DNA from: Rhynchonema sp. JSB1_4
Lineage: Eukaryota; Nematoda; Chromadorea; Monhysterida; Xyalidae
Direction: 5' to 3'
NCBI GenBank assembly: GCA_030248065.1
Contig: JASAMV010006535.1
Coordinates: forward strand, 62,001-126,000
DNA: 64,000 nucleotides
Shown: in pieces, positions 22,099 to 35,043 of the stretch
How positions within the stretch are numbered: the stretch's first letter is position 1
How the letters are laid out: every line of letters starts with the position of its first letter
Translations under genes and position numbers: made by a program
The notes under the pieces: generated by a model
Seen by the model: the letters and a program-made list of their open reading frames with translations, nothing else
Told to the model about the DNA's origin: nothing
The model's database searches: none

Positions 22099-25000
22099 TC
22101 AACTCAACCAACGTTGAGGTGGAGGTCCTCTGGGCACCAAATTCCAGACGTCAGCTTCACTCTGTCGTGTCACAACCGGATCATTATTGTGTCGCCACGA
22201 GTCCCCACTGGGTTTCGGCAATGGATTACCGTATCGATCCAACAACACAGGGGAGCCTGGCCTGGCAAGGGGGTTGGGTGGCGGTGGCGCTTGTGGCTGG
22301 ACGGGGACCGGTTGCTGTGGTCGAGCTGGCATCAACGATGGCGGTATTATGAGCGGTGCCTGCTGATGCTGGGGTGGTTGGGGCGGCGGAACACCCAGTG
22401 CTGGTTGCATTTGCACAGATGGAGGTTGTTGAAGTGCTTGCAGCTGCACAGGCGGCCGTTGCAGTTGCGTGACAGCAGGTCTCAATGGTTGTGTCTGTGC
22501 CATCGATGCCCTGGGTGCACTGCCACTGAACAGCGCTGTCATCGCGGCCACAAATGCAGGTGGTGGTGGTGGAATGCTCGTAGCTGACGACGTTCCAACA
22601 GTAACATTCGGTACAAAATTGGCAGCTGAACTGACTTGAGGCAAGAGCACACCTCCAACAGGTTTGGGAATGGCCAATGCTTGCAGTAACGTTTCTATCA
22701 CGTTTACCGCCCCAACATTACGAGGTGGTGGGGGTGCAGTAGTGGTGGCGGCGACAGCAGACGTTGTTACGGCCACAACGGGTGCGTCAAACGGCAGTGT
22801 CTGCTGCTGCAATGAAGGTGGTGGTGCTCCACCAAGCAACACTGGTCGATGCGACTGTTGGGGAGCCGGGGGCTTTGCAACAGCAGCTGGCTGGGGTACA
22901 GTGAACGGCGCAGCAGATGTTTCAGGTTGCAATGTTGCTGCAGCGTTTGGTGGTGTGCCCAACAAGGAAGTGCCCGACTTGTGCGCGAATGGTGCGGGGA
23001 GTGGGGGAGCGATCCGATCATCAATATCAGTCGGCGGCTCTGGTGGGGGCGGGGGTGGTGGTGGTGGTTGGGGAGCAACCAGAGGCTCCGCTGGTTGTTT
23101 CGGTGACTCCTCTTTCTTCACTGGTTGCTTGATCTGAAATATTATTGCCTTTTTTGGATCTTGCTGACACAAAACAACAAAATTAAGCAATCCGTATCAC
23201 CTCTATTTTCACAGTCGGTAGTTTCACGGGTGCAGTAGATGGCATGACTGGTGCCACTATTGGCATGAAGGGCAGCATGAACGGTGGTGGAGGCAGCAAC
23301 ATTGGCGGGGGCAACATGGCAGGCATGCCCATCGGGGGCAATGCTGCCGTTGACGTGCTTGCTTGCGCAACGTTGCCCGTGTCCGTTGCTGTATTGTCCT
23401 CAGCATCACTATCTATGTCCATCTCGACCGAGTCGTTGTCGTTGCCTTGGCTCTGCAACCAAGCAACCACGTTGGCATCTTTAAAACTTGGTGATCGCAT
23501 AAAGAAACGTATTAATATTTCCAGATTGCAGATTGTATCACTAGTTAAGTGGGGGTTGTTCCCATAAAGACACCAAACAACTTTTACGCTCATCAAAATA
23601 CTAGCTAATTCAAAGAAGTTGCACGACAAACGCAGTTCCAATCCAATCACCGATTTTATACGGCCGTAGTGTTTGAAAATAAGCCCGAGTGTGGTCAGTC
23701 CCCAATGTGCACACACCTGTGCATTCTGCGTGCTGCTGCTGACCACAGCCTCCTGCCCGGCGAGATCAGCCTTTCTCCGCCTTGACTTCGTTGGTTTGTC
23801 TGAACCCGAAGCAGCCACTTCATTCGTTTGTGACTGTACGGTGGACAGAATTGTGCTCATCGTTGCCAACAGTATGTTCTGGTCGACACTCTTCAGCGTC
23901 TCGAGCATCGCCGGATTCAAAGCCTAAAATGTTGTGAAAAATTAATTTAAATCCAATACAAAGTTGAAATAACTACAATTAATACCATTGCCACACAGAC
24001 CTGTCGCAACTGATTCACATCGACTCCTGCCATCGAGGCCAACTGCAGCAATAGTGCGTCATTAGATAATCCAGCTGACGAAGCTGCAGCTGATGTTGAC
24101 GGTTGTGCTGCGTGCTCTGACCTGCTAAAAATGCTCATTGAAAGCGAAATGGGATAAAAGTTCGAATATACGCCCCTAAATGTGGTATCCAATTAATGAA
24201 TGTTCGAACTTACGTCACAAACAAACCTGTCGACATCCGTGACATGCGACGGCCGTGAGTGTGATCCGTGCCTTCGACGTTTTGGTGAGGCGGAGTGCGA
24301 CGAGTCAGAGTCTGATGAACTGTCAGCAGCACGACACGAATTGCACGAACACGATGCGTGGTTGCCTGACAAGCAAGTCTGATCTCATCTGATTCCTGCA
24401 GATGCAGATCCGTTAGAGCGTGAAACGAAGCTCTGCACAAGCCAGCTAGTGTTTCGATCAGACAAAACACATAACACTTGTTACAATAACAGTGCCATCA
24501 ATTCATTGTCTTACCGGTGGATGCATTGGTCGATGTGCTGTTCGCATCATCGTCCTTGGGTTGGACGGGTGGAGGCACAGGTTGAGGAGCACGTGGCGGT
24601 GAACCTAAATCGACACTGACTGACTGCATACATTGTGCTCATCATCGAACTATTGTTGAAATGCCACATACCGGGCGGAGTCCTCGGTCCCTTCCTCAGA
24701 CCACCACCACCACTACCCGTCGATCCCCTGTGCTCCAAATTCCACTCGAACGCCGCCAGATTCAAATGATTATCGAAGTGGTCATCGTCATGATGGTCCT
24801 CAAATGTGCCCTCGAGGCCAGCGTACCATTTGTGTTCGTCGAGGCCACCGGCAGCGGTCGCTTGACTCGGTCCGTCTGCAACGCTGATAGGTCAGTTCAA
24901 ACAGCATCGATTGACGACATCACCCAATCACCACCGTATCCCAGAACCAATACCCACCACCACCACCAGGCCCATCATGTGCAGCTGTGTTGTGCTTGTG

Positions 25001-26081
25001 CGAATCATGTGCCTCGAGTCGACCTGTGCTCATTTTCCTGGCCAGCAACGTGCCCATTAGATCGTCGTGCTGATGATGGAATGACATTGACTGCAGGCCG
25101 CTCGTGTTGGCACTGCTGTTGTGACGCTCGACCTGCTCGATTGTCAATGATGCTCCGTGACTAGACGGCACTGCAAACGGCAAGCCACCAAGTCAGATTC
25201 ATTGGCAGACACGACGTTGATGGGCATGATAACAACGCTGTCACTGCCAGACAGTGCTCCCCTCGCCTACAACAACCAACGAATGTCCTTTCTTTCAGCT
25301 GCTGGCTTGACTACCAACCTATCACACCACCAAATCCAAGCCGACAAAGACCGAACCCAGCAGCCAACACCCGCACAAATTGACTGCATGGACAACAATG
25401 CACCCACCTCTGGGCAGACTGTGCGCCGACTCAGTGTCACTATTCATATCAAGATCATCATCGCCGTGTGCCCCCCTTTTCTTGCCCGTCACGCCGTGTG
25501 TAGGTGGATGTATCATTTTGTCCAATATGTCATCCACCATGCCACGAGCACCGCCCGATGTCGTTGACAGTTTGGGCAGACGATGGGTGCCGCTGATGAT
25601 TTGTTGATTACTCGCTGGTTGTCTGCAGGCAAATGATGTTTCGGCCATTCGGCATCACACAGATGTGCTTGCTCAAACAAGTCTCGTTTGCTGACAGCAA
25701 GCATTAAAAATCGTTAAAACAGGCACCGTACAAAGTACCACTTCCATCGAGCCTAAACGTAGTCAATAAAAAACGGCAATCATGACGTCCAACCGACTTG
25801 CGTTTGACGGGTGTGCGTGGCTTCGTCCTTGCCACATTGTACCCGGAGCGTTCCTGCGTCTGTCTGCCTGGTTGTTGCTGTCTGTGCTGCCGCACCAACG
25901 GCGATTCGCGCGGTCGATTGTATGTCTGAGCAGCAGCGCTACCACTCCGTTGTTGTGTCCTGTGATGTTCCACACGTTGTTGTTGAGAAGTGGACGGTCG
26001 TGCACCAGTGTTGTTGGATGGATCCTGGCCGGACGATTTGCGTGGGATACGGAACCCCGACAGTTCACTACCGAACATCAT
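22099..26081 (-). CDS. Pro-rich nuclear-type protein, unrecognised
   Basis: I do not recognise this protein. In-frame exons run from the ATG at 26081: about 26081-25798, 25690-25661, 25622-25408, 25170-24954, 24883-24672, 24604-24515, 24365-24227, 24124-24001, 23923-23717, one ending near 23201 (start unresolved, near 23480), and 23133-22099. In order it shows a basic Gln/Arg/Ser-rich start (SGFRIPRKSS), an acidic His/Asp patch with aromatic residues (KWYAGLEGTFEDHHDDDHFD, then AAFEWNLEHRG), a Ser/Asp run before SPKRRRHGSHSR, helical LSNDALLLQLASMAGVDVNQ, an acidic block, and a 340-residue Pro/Ala/Gln-rich tail ending PRGPPPQRWLS. Low complexity and basic patches suggest an RNA- or chromatin-associated nuclear protein, but no catalytic domain is visible. 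One inferred intron is only 38 nt. Confidence 0.6.
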
Positions 26082-27379
26082 AGCGCTCGATTAGTGATCT
26101 GAACTAATCAATAATAAATCACCGGATGCTAATCAACCAGCTCATCCTCATGAACAACGGGTAGGGAACCATTGCAAGTTCTGTGGTTTGAAGAAACCAT
26201 CAAATCACAATCGGCACGAAAGATCGGCAAACACCACTATTACTATTATTTTTATGCACATCAAAGTTTAACAAACCTGGCCAACTGAAATGTACGATTA
26301 TTTCTTCAGCTGGCAACGCAGCGCAAAACAAAATTAAACTACAATAAAATGTATACAAAATCGGCAAAAGTTTCAGCCTAAATTCAAGGGTGTGGGACAC
26401 AATAAAACTGCAACAGACAGACAACATAGAACGCAACATGATAATGAGGCCAATTAGACTAAATAGATAATTGTAACAAGCCGGGAATATATAAAATTAA
26501 ATAGCATTTAAGAGAAAAATACACAGATAAAATTGTACACACAATTGTAACATACATAAATGCTTGAGGTGTGGCAGTGAACGAACACTAACGGTGAACA
26601 AAAAAGACCAAGCCAAAAAGTATCGCTGAAACACACAGTTAATTTTTGGAACACATCGAGCACGAGTACGTGTACATATAGTATAACACAAAGCATTAAA
26701 ACGCAATGCAAATGGCGACGCGTGTACTGGCAGTGCGTAGAAGGATAATTTCTGAAATCATACGCTCCATTTAACAGAAAAAATCGTGATTAATATCGCC
26801 AGATTAATGGGAGCCTCAGTTTTTCACCACGGAACAAAAGAAACGATACTATTTTGACATCTTAAAAACAAAAATGCTGCAGCAAGCATTTTGACGTGAA
26901 CCACCTGAGACGAGCGAGACAATCAAACAAGAACAAATTGGAAAACCACTGCTGATGCCAAAAATATAATTAGAACAGTACTGCTTGTGGAAAAAAAACA
27001 AACACACAAACACCAAAAAGAAACGGGCTGAATCAGACCGATTGAAGAGACCTAGACATGTATCATAGTTCCAGAGCACAAATTGACGTAGAAGTGTGAT
27101 TTCAAGCAAAAAAAACAAAATTTTCTGTGAAACTAAGAGGTGCGCAACACATTCAAGATTCAAACGACGTTGAAATAAAACAGGAAAGATAAAGAACAAC
27201 GCGGCGCTTGCAACGGCGGATATCATAATAATAATAATACTATATACATACATCATAATGAAAAGTAACGTCCTTAAAACCAAAATAATACATTTTAGAT
27301 GCGGGGCATCGTAGAAAATAGTTTTATACCAAACAAAGAAATGAACAGACATGGATGATATAACCAACAACATAACACA
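26082..27379. other. DOT1L 3' flank; no further gene
   Basis: About 1.3 kb of AT-rich sequence between the DOT1L stop and the Pro-rich gene. It is most likely the DOT1L 3' UTR plus the promoter of the downstream gene. Open frames are Phe/Ile/Leu/Cys-rich, as expected from AT-rich noncoding DNA. Confidence 0.45.
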
Positions 27380-30300
27380 TCAACCACTAGTCGTGGTGGC
27401 AATGGCACTTTGCACAATGCTAGCCACTGAGAACGATGGCACACTGGCAGGTCGGGCTGCAGTCGCGCTGGCAGGGGTGAGCACATAGCCCTCGGGGAAG
27501 CCCGGCAATGATGCAGTGCTCGTGTGCTCCTCGTTACGCGACGGTAGTTTGTCATCGCCACTCGGCTTAACTGCTGCTGTTGCGTCGGCGGCCGATGCTG
27601 CCGGGTGCTCGCTCTCCTGTGAGACAAATAAAGATGGATAAAAACTGAAATGGAGCACTGTATGCAAAGCATCAACTCACGGTCACAATGTCGGCTAGTG
27701 GACTGTGCGGTGCACTCTCGGTTTCAGCACTGGTGCCCGATGTCTGACGTCGACGTTGCTCGCCATCGGCCGACTCATCCTCCTTTGGCGTCACACTGTC
27801 GCCCGACTGCGCGCTCTGAAACAATTAGTTGTCGTCGAATGTTCGACGCGACGTACAAGCAGCATAACGATATCACTAACCGACGGGAACACGGGCACGA
27901 GTCCAGCACTGCTGAATGTCGGTGGTTGTGATGCCACATCGAGTGCACCCCCGGCTGCCTTTGCTGCCTGCTCAACAACGGCGGTGACAGTCGCAGACAC
28001 AGAGCTACCGGTCGCAGACTTGCCCCCACCAGCTGCAGCCGCCGCCGCTGCCTGCTTGCGACTGCGACGCTCAGCTGACTTCATCTTGCGCTCCTTCTCT
28101 GCTGATTTGGCCGCCGAATCCACGCTCAACGCTTTTTGTACGATCGACTGCAATAGGGGTTTGATGGACTTCGGACTAGATAAGGACATCGTATAAAATG
28201 TACACGAACTCCAACGACTAATAACCTGTATCTGTTTCTCAATTTCCTCAGCAGTCTGTGAGCCATCACCCCTGGGCGGTATAGGCACGCCAGCAGCCAC
28301 AGCCGTTGGCACCACTCCACGTTTACGAGGCGGACCACCACCAGGACGGTGCGCACGACGACGACGACCAGTTGTACCACCTGGAACACATCAAATAGGC
28401 GTCGTTTTGGACAACGAAGGCCTGCTCAAGTAACGCAAACTGGAGAATATGCATATGCATTTTTAGCGAACTTTGGGATGTTGAGAATACGGCCAACATT
28501 CTTGTCAATAATAATACCCATCATGAAAAAAACCGCGGGCTGTGAACCAACCAGCAGCATTGGTTGTCTGTTGTGTGTCCGTGGTGCCGGCAGCCGTTGT
28601 TGATTGTTGCGCCACATTGGCGAGACTTGATGGCAGATTGGACTGCAACGCGTTCACCTCCTGCTCCATGCGCACAAATTCGGACACCAGTGCCTGATGA
28701 CGTGTCAGATTCAGCCCGATCTCGCGCACAAGATACTCGCGTGTTTGATCGACCGTCATCGACTCGGATATTGGCACGCCCTGAATCAGCAAGGGCGATT
28801 ATCACACGGTACGTGGTGTCGGTGAAGCGAATAAAACATCAGCCAGGCGACGCACCAATGACTGCATCACACCCGATCGCACTGCCTGTTCGTCACGCTC
28901 GCGGCTCTGCATCAACTGAAATAACTAGATATAACCATGGATACCGTTTCTACGACAAGAAAATGTATCCAGACCTTTCGTCGTATCAATTTCTGGTTCT
29001 GTTGCTGCAACAGGTCCACCTCGCACTCCAGCATAGCAAAACTTGATCGAAGCTCTTTATGTCGCATCACGATCTCCTTCGATTGATGCATCAGATCCGA
29101 TGGCGTCTCCGCAATTATGTTGAGCTAAACATTTGAAATTAGTTCGACCGTTAAAATCATAAAATGAGTAATACCCTCACCTCATTCAATCGTAGCTAAA
29201 CATTTGAAATTAGTTCGACCGTTAAAATCATAAAATGAGTAATACCCTCACCTCATTCAATCGTAGCTAAACATTTGAAATTAGTTCGACCGTTAAAATC
29301 ATAAAATGAGTAATACCCTCACCTCATTCAATCGTTCTTTTAACAAACGCACACCATCGTCTTGCAACTGCTTGACCTGACGCGACAGATGTTCTTCACG
29401 ACGTGATAACTGCTCCTTGCGTGCCTGTCGTTTGAGACATTATTATCGTCTTGCTTGCGAAAACGAATCAAACAACAGAAAAGCACCAAGAAACGAACCA
29501 TTTCACCATCGATTGCTTCACGAATCGACAACAGAAAATCGCGCTTCTGGCTCATTTCGTCCAGTGTTTTCTCGTAGTCCAAGCGCACTTTGGCTGCAAA
29601 AAAATTCACGGTGTCACGTGAGTTGAACCAACAAATCAAAAAGAAATGAAAAATAGACAAAGAGTGAATCCGTACCCAAGAACGCATTCAATTCGGGGTA
29701 CTTGTAGGATACGACCCTGTGCTGATCATCACGATGTATCGGTTCAACAGGCGCTGGCGGTGCAGCAACGACCACGGGTGTGGCGGGCGGTATTGGCACT
29801 GGTGGCATGGGCATCGATGTTGGTGATAGGTCACTCACGTGCACGTCCTTGTCCGATACGACCACTGGCGCTGCAAACGTGCATGATCACTGACATCCTT
29901 CATGCAGCAATCACTACCACAAAATGTTTTGCTTGTGGCTGGCATGTTTATTCGCAATCGCAACCGAAGCCAGCGAATCTAATCCTCATTAAAACACTCC
30001 GTTTATCTGATCACTTTTGAATAAACAATCGCTGTGTGCTGATGACGACTACTTCCAGTTTGCTGACCTCAATTGTTGCATGTTGGCGCAAACAGCAACT
30101 ACGGCGTTCAGCCAAAGGCTCAGAGTGAGAATTAGCTTATTTCCGCAGTCCGCGTTTATCTGATCGCAGCCTAACAGTTGCATTTTGTCATCATTGTTCT
30201 CCTGGAATGTTCCGAGTCAGCTCCCAACAAAACAAGTCCCGAACCATATTTGGTCATTTCATGCATGGCATCGAGTCCAGCAGCTGCATCCGCTGACATT

Positions 30301-33300
30301 TTCTTCGGCGTTGTGTGTCGTGGTGGGCTGACTGCTGATGAGACAACACTGGCTGGTGAGGAAGACGACGCGTCCGTGCCTGAATGGACAGGGAGAAATC
30401 GTGCGAAACATTGTGTACCAATGAAACACCACTGTTCTCTTGCTACCTGCTGCAGCAGCGACCGACATGCTTACTGTGCGTTTCATCAATTTGCTTCGTT
30501 TCATCGCTGAACCACCACCGGCCAGACGTGAAGCCGACACACGACGACTTTTCAGCACTGCAAGGGTTGGCGAAAACGTTTGTATTTCACAACATGCAAA
30601 CGAAACAGAGATAAAAATATTCCCACAATCAAGCAGCTCAGAGGAAGTTGATAACGAACGATTTTTAGGGATCCTCATCAATATGTTACAGCACTCCAAC
30701 CAAATTAGCATCATCGCCGCAATATTACACAACCCAGATGGAAAGTAATCTTCACCAAAAAGCTGCAACCTGGCGACTTTTTCGGTCTGCCCAGTTTGGC
30801 TGGTTTGCCCGCACGTTCGCGTTCGACAGCCGGTTGCAGATTCTCGGACGATTCACGCGATGAGCCGGTGACGGATGTGTGCGATGGCGGCTTGGTGTCA
30901 GGCGGCAGCGGCACCGGTGACTCGACGCGCATCGGTGGCGGACTGCGGTTCTGCAATATTGTCATTGATTGCACGAACACAAATCGATAATTTCAAATTG
31001 GAAAGACGGACGCCCAAATACTAATACCTTTTTCTGCTTGTCTTTTTTATTACGTTCCTGTTGACTAATCCAAACATTCCATTGACGTCGCGTGGTTGGT
31101 CCGTAGGGCCTGGAAACATTCGTAAATATTACACAAGCGAAGCTTTCACTTGGAACTTTGGTGATTTACAAACACGCCTCAGCAGAACGCGGAGTCGCTT
31201 AAGAATTGCCATGCCAGTTCCTCAGTTTCTCCATGCACTTACACTGCGTGTGAGACATTCTAATGCAAGACACAGCACAACCATGAAATATTTTTTGATA
31301 CGTCACGATACGAAAACTATTTTCACACGAGCAAAAGTCATTGACTAACGCATAATCGCCACTTGTGAACGCTGTGCCAACACCAGCAGCGGCAGCATGT
31401 GCATGTGATGACGTTTGAGGTGCTGGCGTAGTGGCAGCTGACGTTGACGCAGTCGATGTTCTACGTGATCGGGCCGTGTCGACCTGCGGTGCTTTGCTGG
31501 ACGCACGTCGCGAACTCGTCGGTTTCTCGCTCGATTCACGACTCGACCCAGACTTGGACGTTGACGGAGAGTGTGTTCGCGACGACGAATGCAGGTGTTT
31601 CTTACTCTTCAACACCTGCAACGATCAACAATGCAGCATGTTTGATATGGCTGTTTCAGATTTACATAACAGCTGTGAAATTCGTATTTTGTACGAACAA
31701 TAAATCAAAGAAATAAACTCTTAATAACGATGAGCGGAAGTGGCCCCTCACCTGCACCGCCCCGCCCAACGTAACGTGCGCTTTGGCAGTGTGTGCATGC
31801 GTATGTTTGCTGTGATGTTGGTCTTCTTCACTCGATGCAATGTCGGGTGACGCGGTGGCCGATCGCGAATGATGTTTTTTCTCGCTGAAGAAATATCGCT
31901 CCAGCTGAAAACGAAAAAGAATTATTGCCAATGAAACACTTTCGGGAAAAATTAAAACGGACTTTGGTTCGATTGACGGTATGCAGAAAGTAATCGACAT
32001 TGTTGCACGTCCATGATGTCGGCTCTGGCACCGGGGTCATCAGTTTGACATTCATGATTGCACCAAGGTCTGGGAAGGGAAAGACACATTTCATTTCCAT
32101 AAAAGATTAACTAGTCATGAATAGGGTTAGAGAGATGTCGGGTGTCGGCTGTCGCGTGTCGGGTGCCAAAAAAGTGTAGGTGTCGGGTGTCGGGTACCTC
32201 CAGATGTCGGGATTTTTGGGACCCGACACCCGACGCTTACGGTTCAAAACATCAGTTTTGCTGAGAGAAGAATTTTGAGAGAAAATTTTCTTCGAACCAA
32301 ATGTTTTCGACGACGCAGAATGTGGTATTTTGGTGTTTATTTCGCGTGAAAATACTTGAATTCAGTAACTTGAGCCAAAAAATTCCACTAATGATGCAAA
32401 TGAGCAAAAATTTGCCTGTTTTTGCTCCAAAAACAGGTGTCGGGTGTCGGGTTTTTTTTCAAAAACTAGATGTCGGGTGTCGGGTTTTTTTAGCAACTGT
32501 CGGGTGTCGGCTTTTTTTCTCAGATGTCGGGTGTCGGGTACTTCCAGATGTCGGGTGTCGGGTACCACCCCGACCTCTAACCCTAGTCATGAAGCATAGA
32601 TTTTTTCACAAAATTTAGTAGCTTCTGAGCTGCTACTATTTTTGAAAAGCTAGTACATTTTCAAATTTAGTAGCGTAGAAGCAACTAGGCCCAAAAAACC
32701 AGTAAATTGGCATTTCAGAAAGAAAAAGCTACAAAACTTTTCATTTTTGCGGCTTTTGCTACCAGCCTATTTTAAAATAAACCTCCGAAAAACAAATTAG
32801 TTGGCACCCACCACCCATATGACGCTCGGTGATTCGTCGATCACCCACGGTGCAGAATGCTCGTGTGGACACAATGCGTGTGCCGTCGCTCAGATCCGAG
32901 AACAGCTCCTTCTTGATGCGATCATTCAATTCGGTCGTGAATGCGTAGTTGTTGACAAAGATAATTCTGTAGCAAAGCAAGCAAACCGAAAATTGATGGT
33001 GCACCGCAGCTGAAACAAAATTAGTGTCCCCGAACATACGTCGCTTGTCTGGTGATCAAATCGCGATGTTCTTCAGCCAGGAAATCGCCGTGATGCAGCT
33101 CAAACGGTTGGTACTTCTTGCCGTGCCATTTCATCCAGCGTTCGAATTCGGCTTTGAATGTCTGGAGAAGAGGAGATGGATCATTTCTAACGTTTACGCG
33201 CCAACAACATTTTTTTGGTCCTGAATCCTGGTCATTCAAACCAACGTTTGCATATCGTGCTGGCATGTCGGCTTTCTCAATGCCAACAGTCTTCTTGCAT

Positions 33301-34047
33301 TTGCTGGCTGCAGCCACGTGAACAACCACCTGACCCACACCTGCATTCGGAAAATTTTTCAATCATCATGAATATCCGCAATCTATGCATATGTTGACAT
33401 GGGCCTCAAGCGACAAACCACAGCAACACGAATCTAAACGCACCGCTTCCCAGGTCAACGAACGTATCCGTCGGTTTGATGTTGAGTTCTTCGATAATCT
33501 TTTGGCATCGATGGAACGTCGTTTCACCGTATGTCTGAAAGTGATGGCAAGGTAAGGTGCTGTTTAACCACCAACGTGGTAAAAAGAAGCACAAACTTGA
33601 ACGCCAAATCAATAGCAAGAATTGCCCTACCTCGCTCGACCACGCTTCATAATGATGATTGAGTTTGCTGGGATCTTCCACGGCACGATTGTAGCATTTC
33701 TGCACTATTCTCCTCAAGAACATTTCTTCGTCTGTGACGCCCACGGTCGGCTGGCCGGGTCGGGTCGCGCCACGCCACAGATCGCTGATCGTTTTGGCAG
33801 CTTTGTTGAATTTATCGCACAGTTGCTTCATCTGATCATAGTTAGTCCTGTCTATGTCCTTCAAATGACAGTGTCGTTGCATGACCACTCGCAATTCCGT
33901 GTATTGCTCCATCACCATCTCGATCGTGTCTATCACTTCGGCAGCCGCATCGTAATGTCTCGTTTTGATCAACGGCCATTCATAGATCAACGGCTCGCCG
34001 CCACTCGCCGTCGGTTGCAGCTTCAGCATTCGTTTCGGCTCGCTCAT
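27380..34047 (-). CDS. DOT1L: Histone H3 lysine-79 methyltransferase DOT1-like
   Basis: Twenty-two exons can be joined in frame from the ATG at 34047 to the stop at 27380, about 1191 residues. Exons 1-6 (34047-33631, 33534-33444, 33340-33246, 33161-33040, 32966-32815, 32069-31963) form the catalytic domain: DAAAEVIDTIEMVMEQY, TYGETTFHRC, the SAM site VDLGSGVGQVVVHVAAASKC, GIEKADMPARYA, ERWMKWHGKKY and IIFVNNYAFTTELNDRI, as in human DOT1L. The tail has Ser-rich and basic segments, an AT-hook-like KLGRPKK (exon 10), a coiled coil (exons 14-18), RRRR/PPRKRG (exon 19) and Ala-rich ends. The enzyme methylates nucleosomal H3K79. Intron 5 holds an hAT MITE, and the junction after exon 15 is triplicated. 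Confidence 0.93.
29124..29336 (-). repeat. 71-bp tandem triplication creating two 15-nt micro-exons in DOT1L
   Basis: Three near-identical 71-bp units cover the 3' end of exon 15, its GT donor, the complete 56-bp intron and its AG acceptor. The internal copies leave two candidate micro-exons, 29252-29266 and 29181-29195, each flanked by an AG acceptor (TTTAG) and the same GTGAGG donor. Each is 15 nt, phase 0, and encodes LRLNE, so using none, one or both keeps the frame and changes the coiled coil by 0, 5 or 10 residues. Confidence 0.85.
32122..32585. mobile_element. hAT MITE with TGTCGGGTG iterons in DOT1L intron 5
   Basis: TAGGGTTAGAG at the left and CTCTAACCCTA at the right bound 464 bp. 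An exact 8-bp duplication GTCATGAA lies at 32114-32121 and 32586-32593, so the superfamily call (hAT) is strong. About a dozen units of GATGTCGGGTGTCGGGT sit near both ends in inverted orientation. No transposase. Confidence 0.93.
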
Positions 34048-34296
34048 TTTGCCCGTTCACTCACACACGGGTTTCTCCCTAGAATTTGCGAGGAGAGTTT
34101 AATTTTATCACGGCAGTCTCACTCGTTAGTCTAGCGCACAATTGAGTGGTGTTAGTTGCCGTCTGATCCACCCCCTGCCATAGGGTATCTTCCCATCCCT
34201 GCATAGTACTCTGTCTGCCCACCAGCACCAAGATTGGGGGTTTCTTCAATTATTAGGTTAGGCTTATAGGATTGGGGCTACACTTATGGTTAGGCT

Positions 34297-34383
34297 TACC
34301 GTAAAAACCTGAATAGAAGGGGGCTATCACTGACCCCATTTTGGGGGCTCCATTCCGGCTCCGGGAGGGCTTCTATTATACCG
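34297..34383. mobile_element. Family B element, short relic
   Basis: It begins TACCGTAAAAACCTGAATAG, runs through a GGGGGCT...CACTGACCCCATTTTGGGG block and ends at TATACCGTAG. It is a deleted copy of the family defined by 35379-35796 and 40892-41290. Confidence 0.6.
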
Positions 34384-34501
34384 TAGTTTATATTTTCAGG
34401 AAAAAAGTAACATCCCCTACACAGTGGTTGGTTGGTGTGTTAAGCAACAACCCTCCACCGCCACATAAACCCCCCCCCCTCCTCCTCCAAAAAAAAAAAC
34501 C

Positions 34502-35043
34502 AAACGTCCGCATTGTTGAATAAAAAAATAAAAGGTTTCAAAAACCTGGCCATTTTTTGTTAGGATTTTCTACTCGTATAATTTTAAGCATCTGTGGTGA
34601 ATGAAATAAGTTGTCAATTACAAATAAAAATCCTCTAATTATCTAGTTTTTTGTTTGTGCTCCCCAGTTTTCAAAACCCTACACAGCTCACACAATGTTT
34701 ACCACAACATGCGCAAGCAGCCATTCCACAGCGCACAGATACAACAAAGCTTGCCAGCTGAAACATTGCTGTGTTGTCGCTGTGCCGGCTGTGTGTTGTC
34801 GTTGTGTGTGCGCTGTGGAATGGCTGCCTTGCGCATGTTGTGGTAAACATTGTGTGAGCTGTGTAGGGTTTTGAAAACTGGGGAGCACAAACAAAAAACT
34901 TGATAATTAGAGGATTTTTATTTGTAATTGACAACTTATTTCATTCACCACAGATGCTTAAAATTATACGAGTAAAAAATCCTAACAAAAAATGGCCAGG
35001 TTTTTGAAACCTTTTATTTTTTTATTCAACAATGCGGACGTTT
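34502..35043. repeat. Near-perfect foldback, about 236-bp arms
   Basis: The left arm (34502-34737) starts AAACGTCCGCATTGTTG and the right arm (34807-35043) ends with the exact complement. Only a few differences are visible over about 236 bp (for example TTTTCTACTCG against TTTTTTACTCG). The loop is about 69 bp. A transcript through it would form a long hairpin. No target duplication is evident and there is no coding sequence. Confidence 0.9.

Noticed and set aside
22664..23137. 157-codon Gly/Ala/Val-rich open frame on the plus strand
   Set aside because: It is the antisense shadow of the Pro/Ala-rich exons of the minus-strand gene.
24661..25164. 167-codon plus-strand frame
   Set aside because: Antisense to coding exons of the Pro-rich gene and lacking any domain.
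26849..27373. 174-codon hydrophobic frame on the minus strand, membrane-protein-like
   Set aside because: AT-rich sequence just after the DOT1L stop; Phe/Ile/Leu/Cys bias is what poly-A/T DNA gives by chance. More likely 3' UTR.
29124..29336. CRISPR-like array
   Set aside because: Three contiguous 71-bp tandem units with no unique spacers in a eukaryotic gene; explained by tandem duplication of a splice junction.
32140..32570. TGTCGGGTG repeats as a microsatellite or telomere-like array
   Set aside because: They lie wholly within an element bounded by inverted repeats and an exact 8-bp duplication, so they are transposon iterons.
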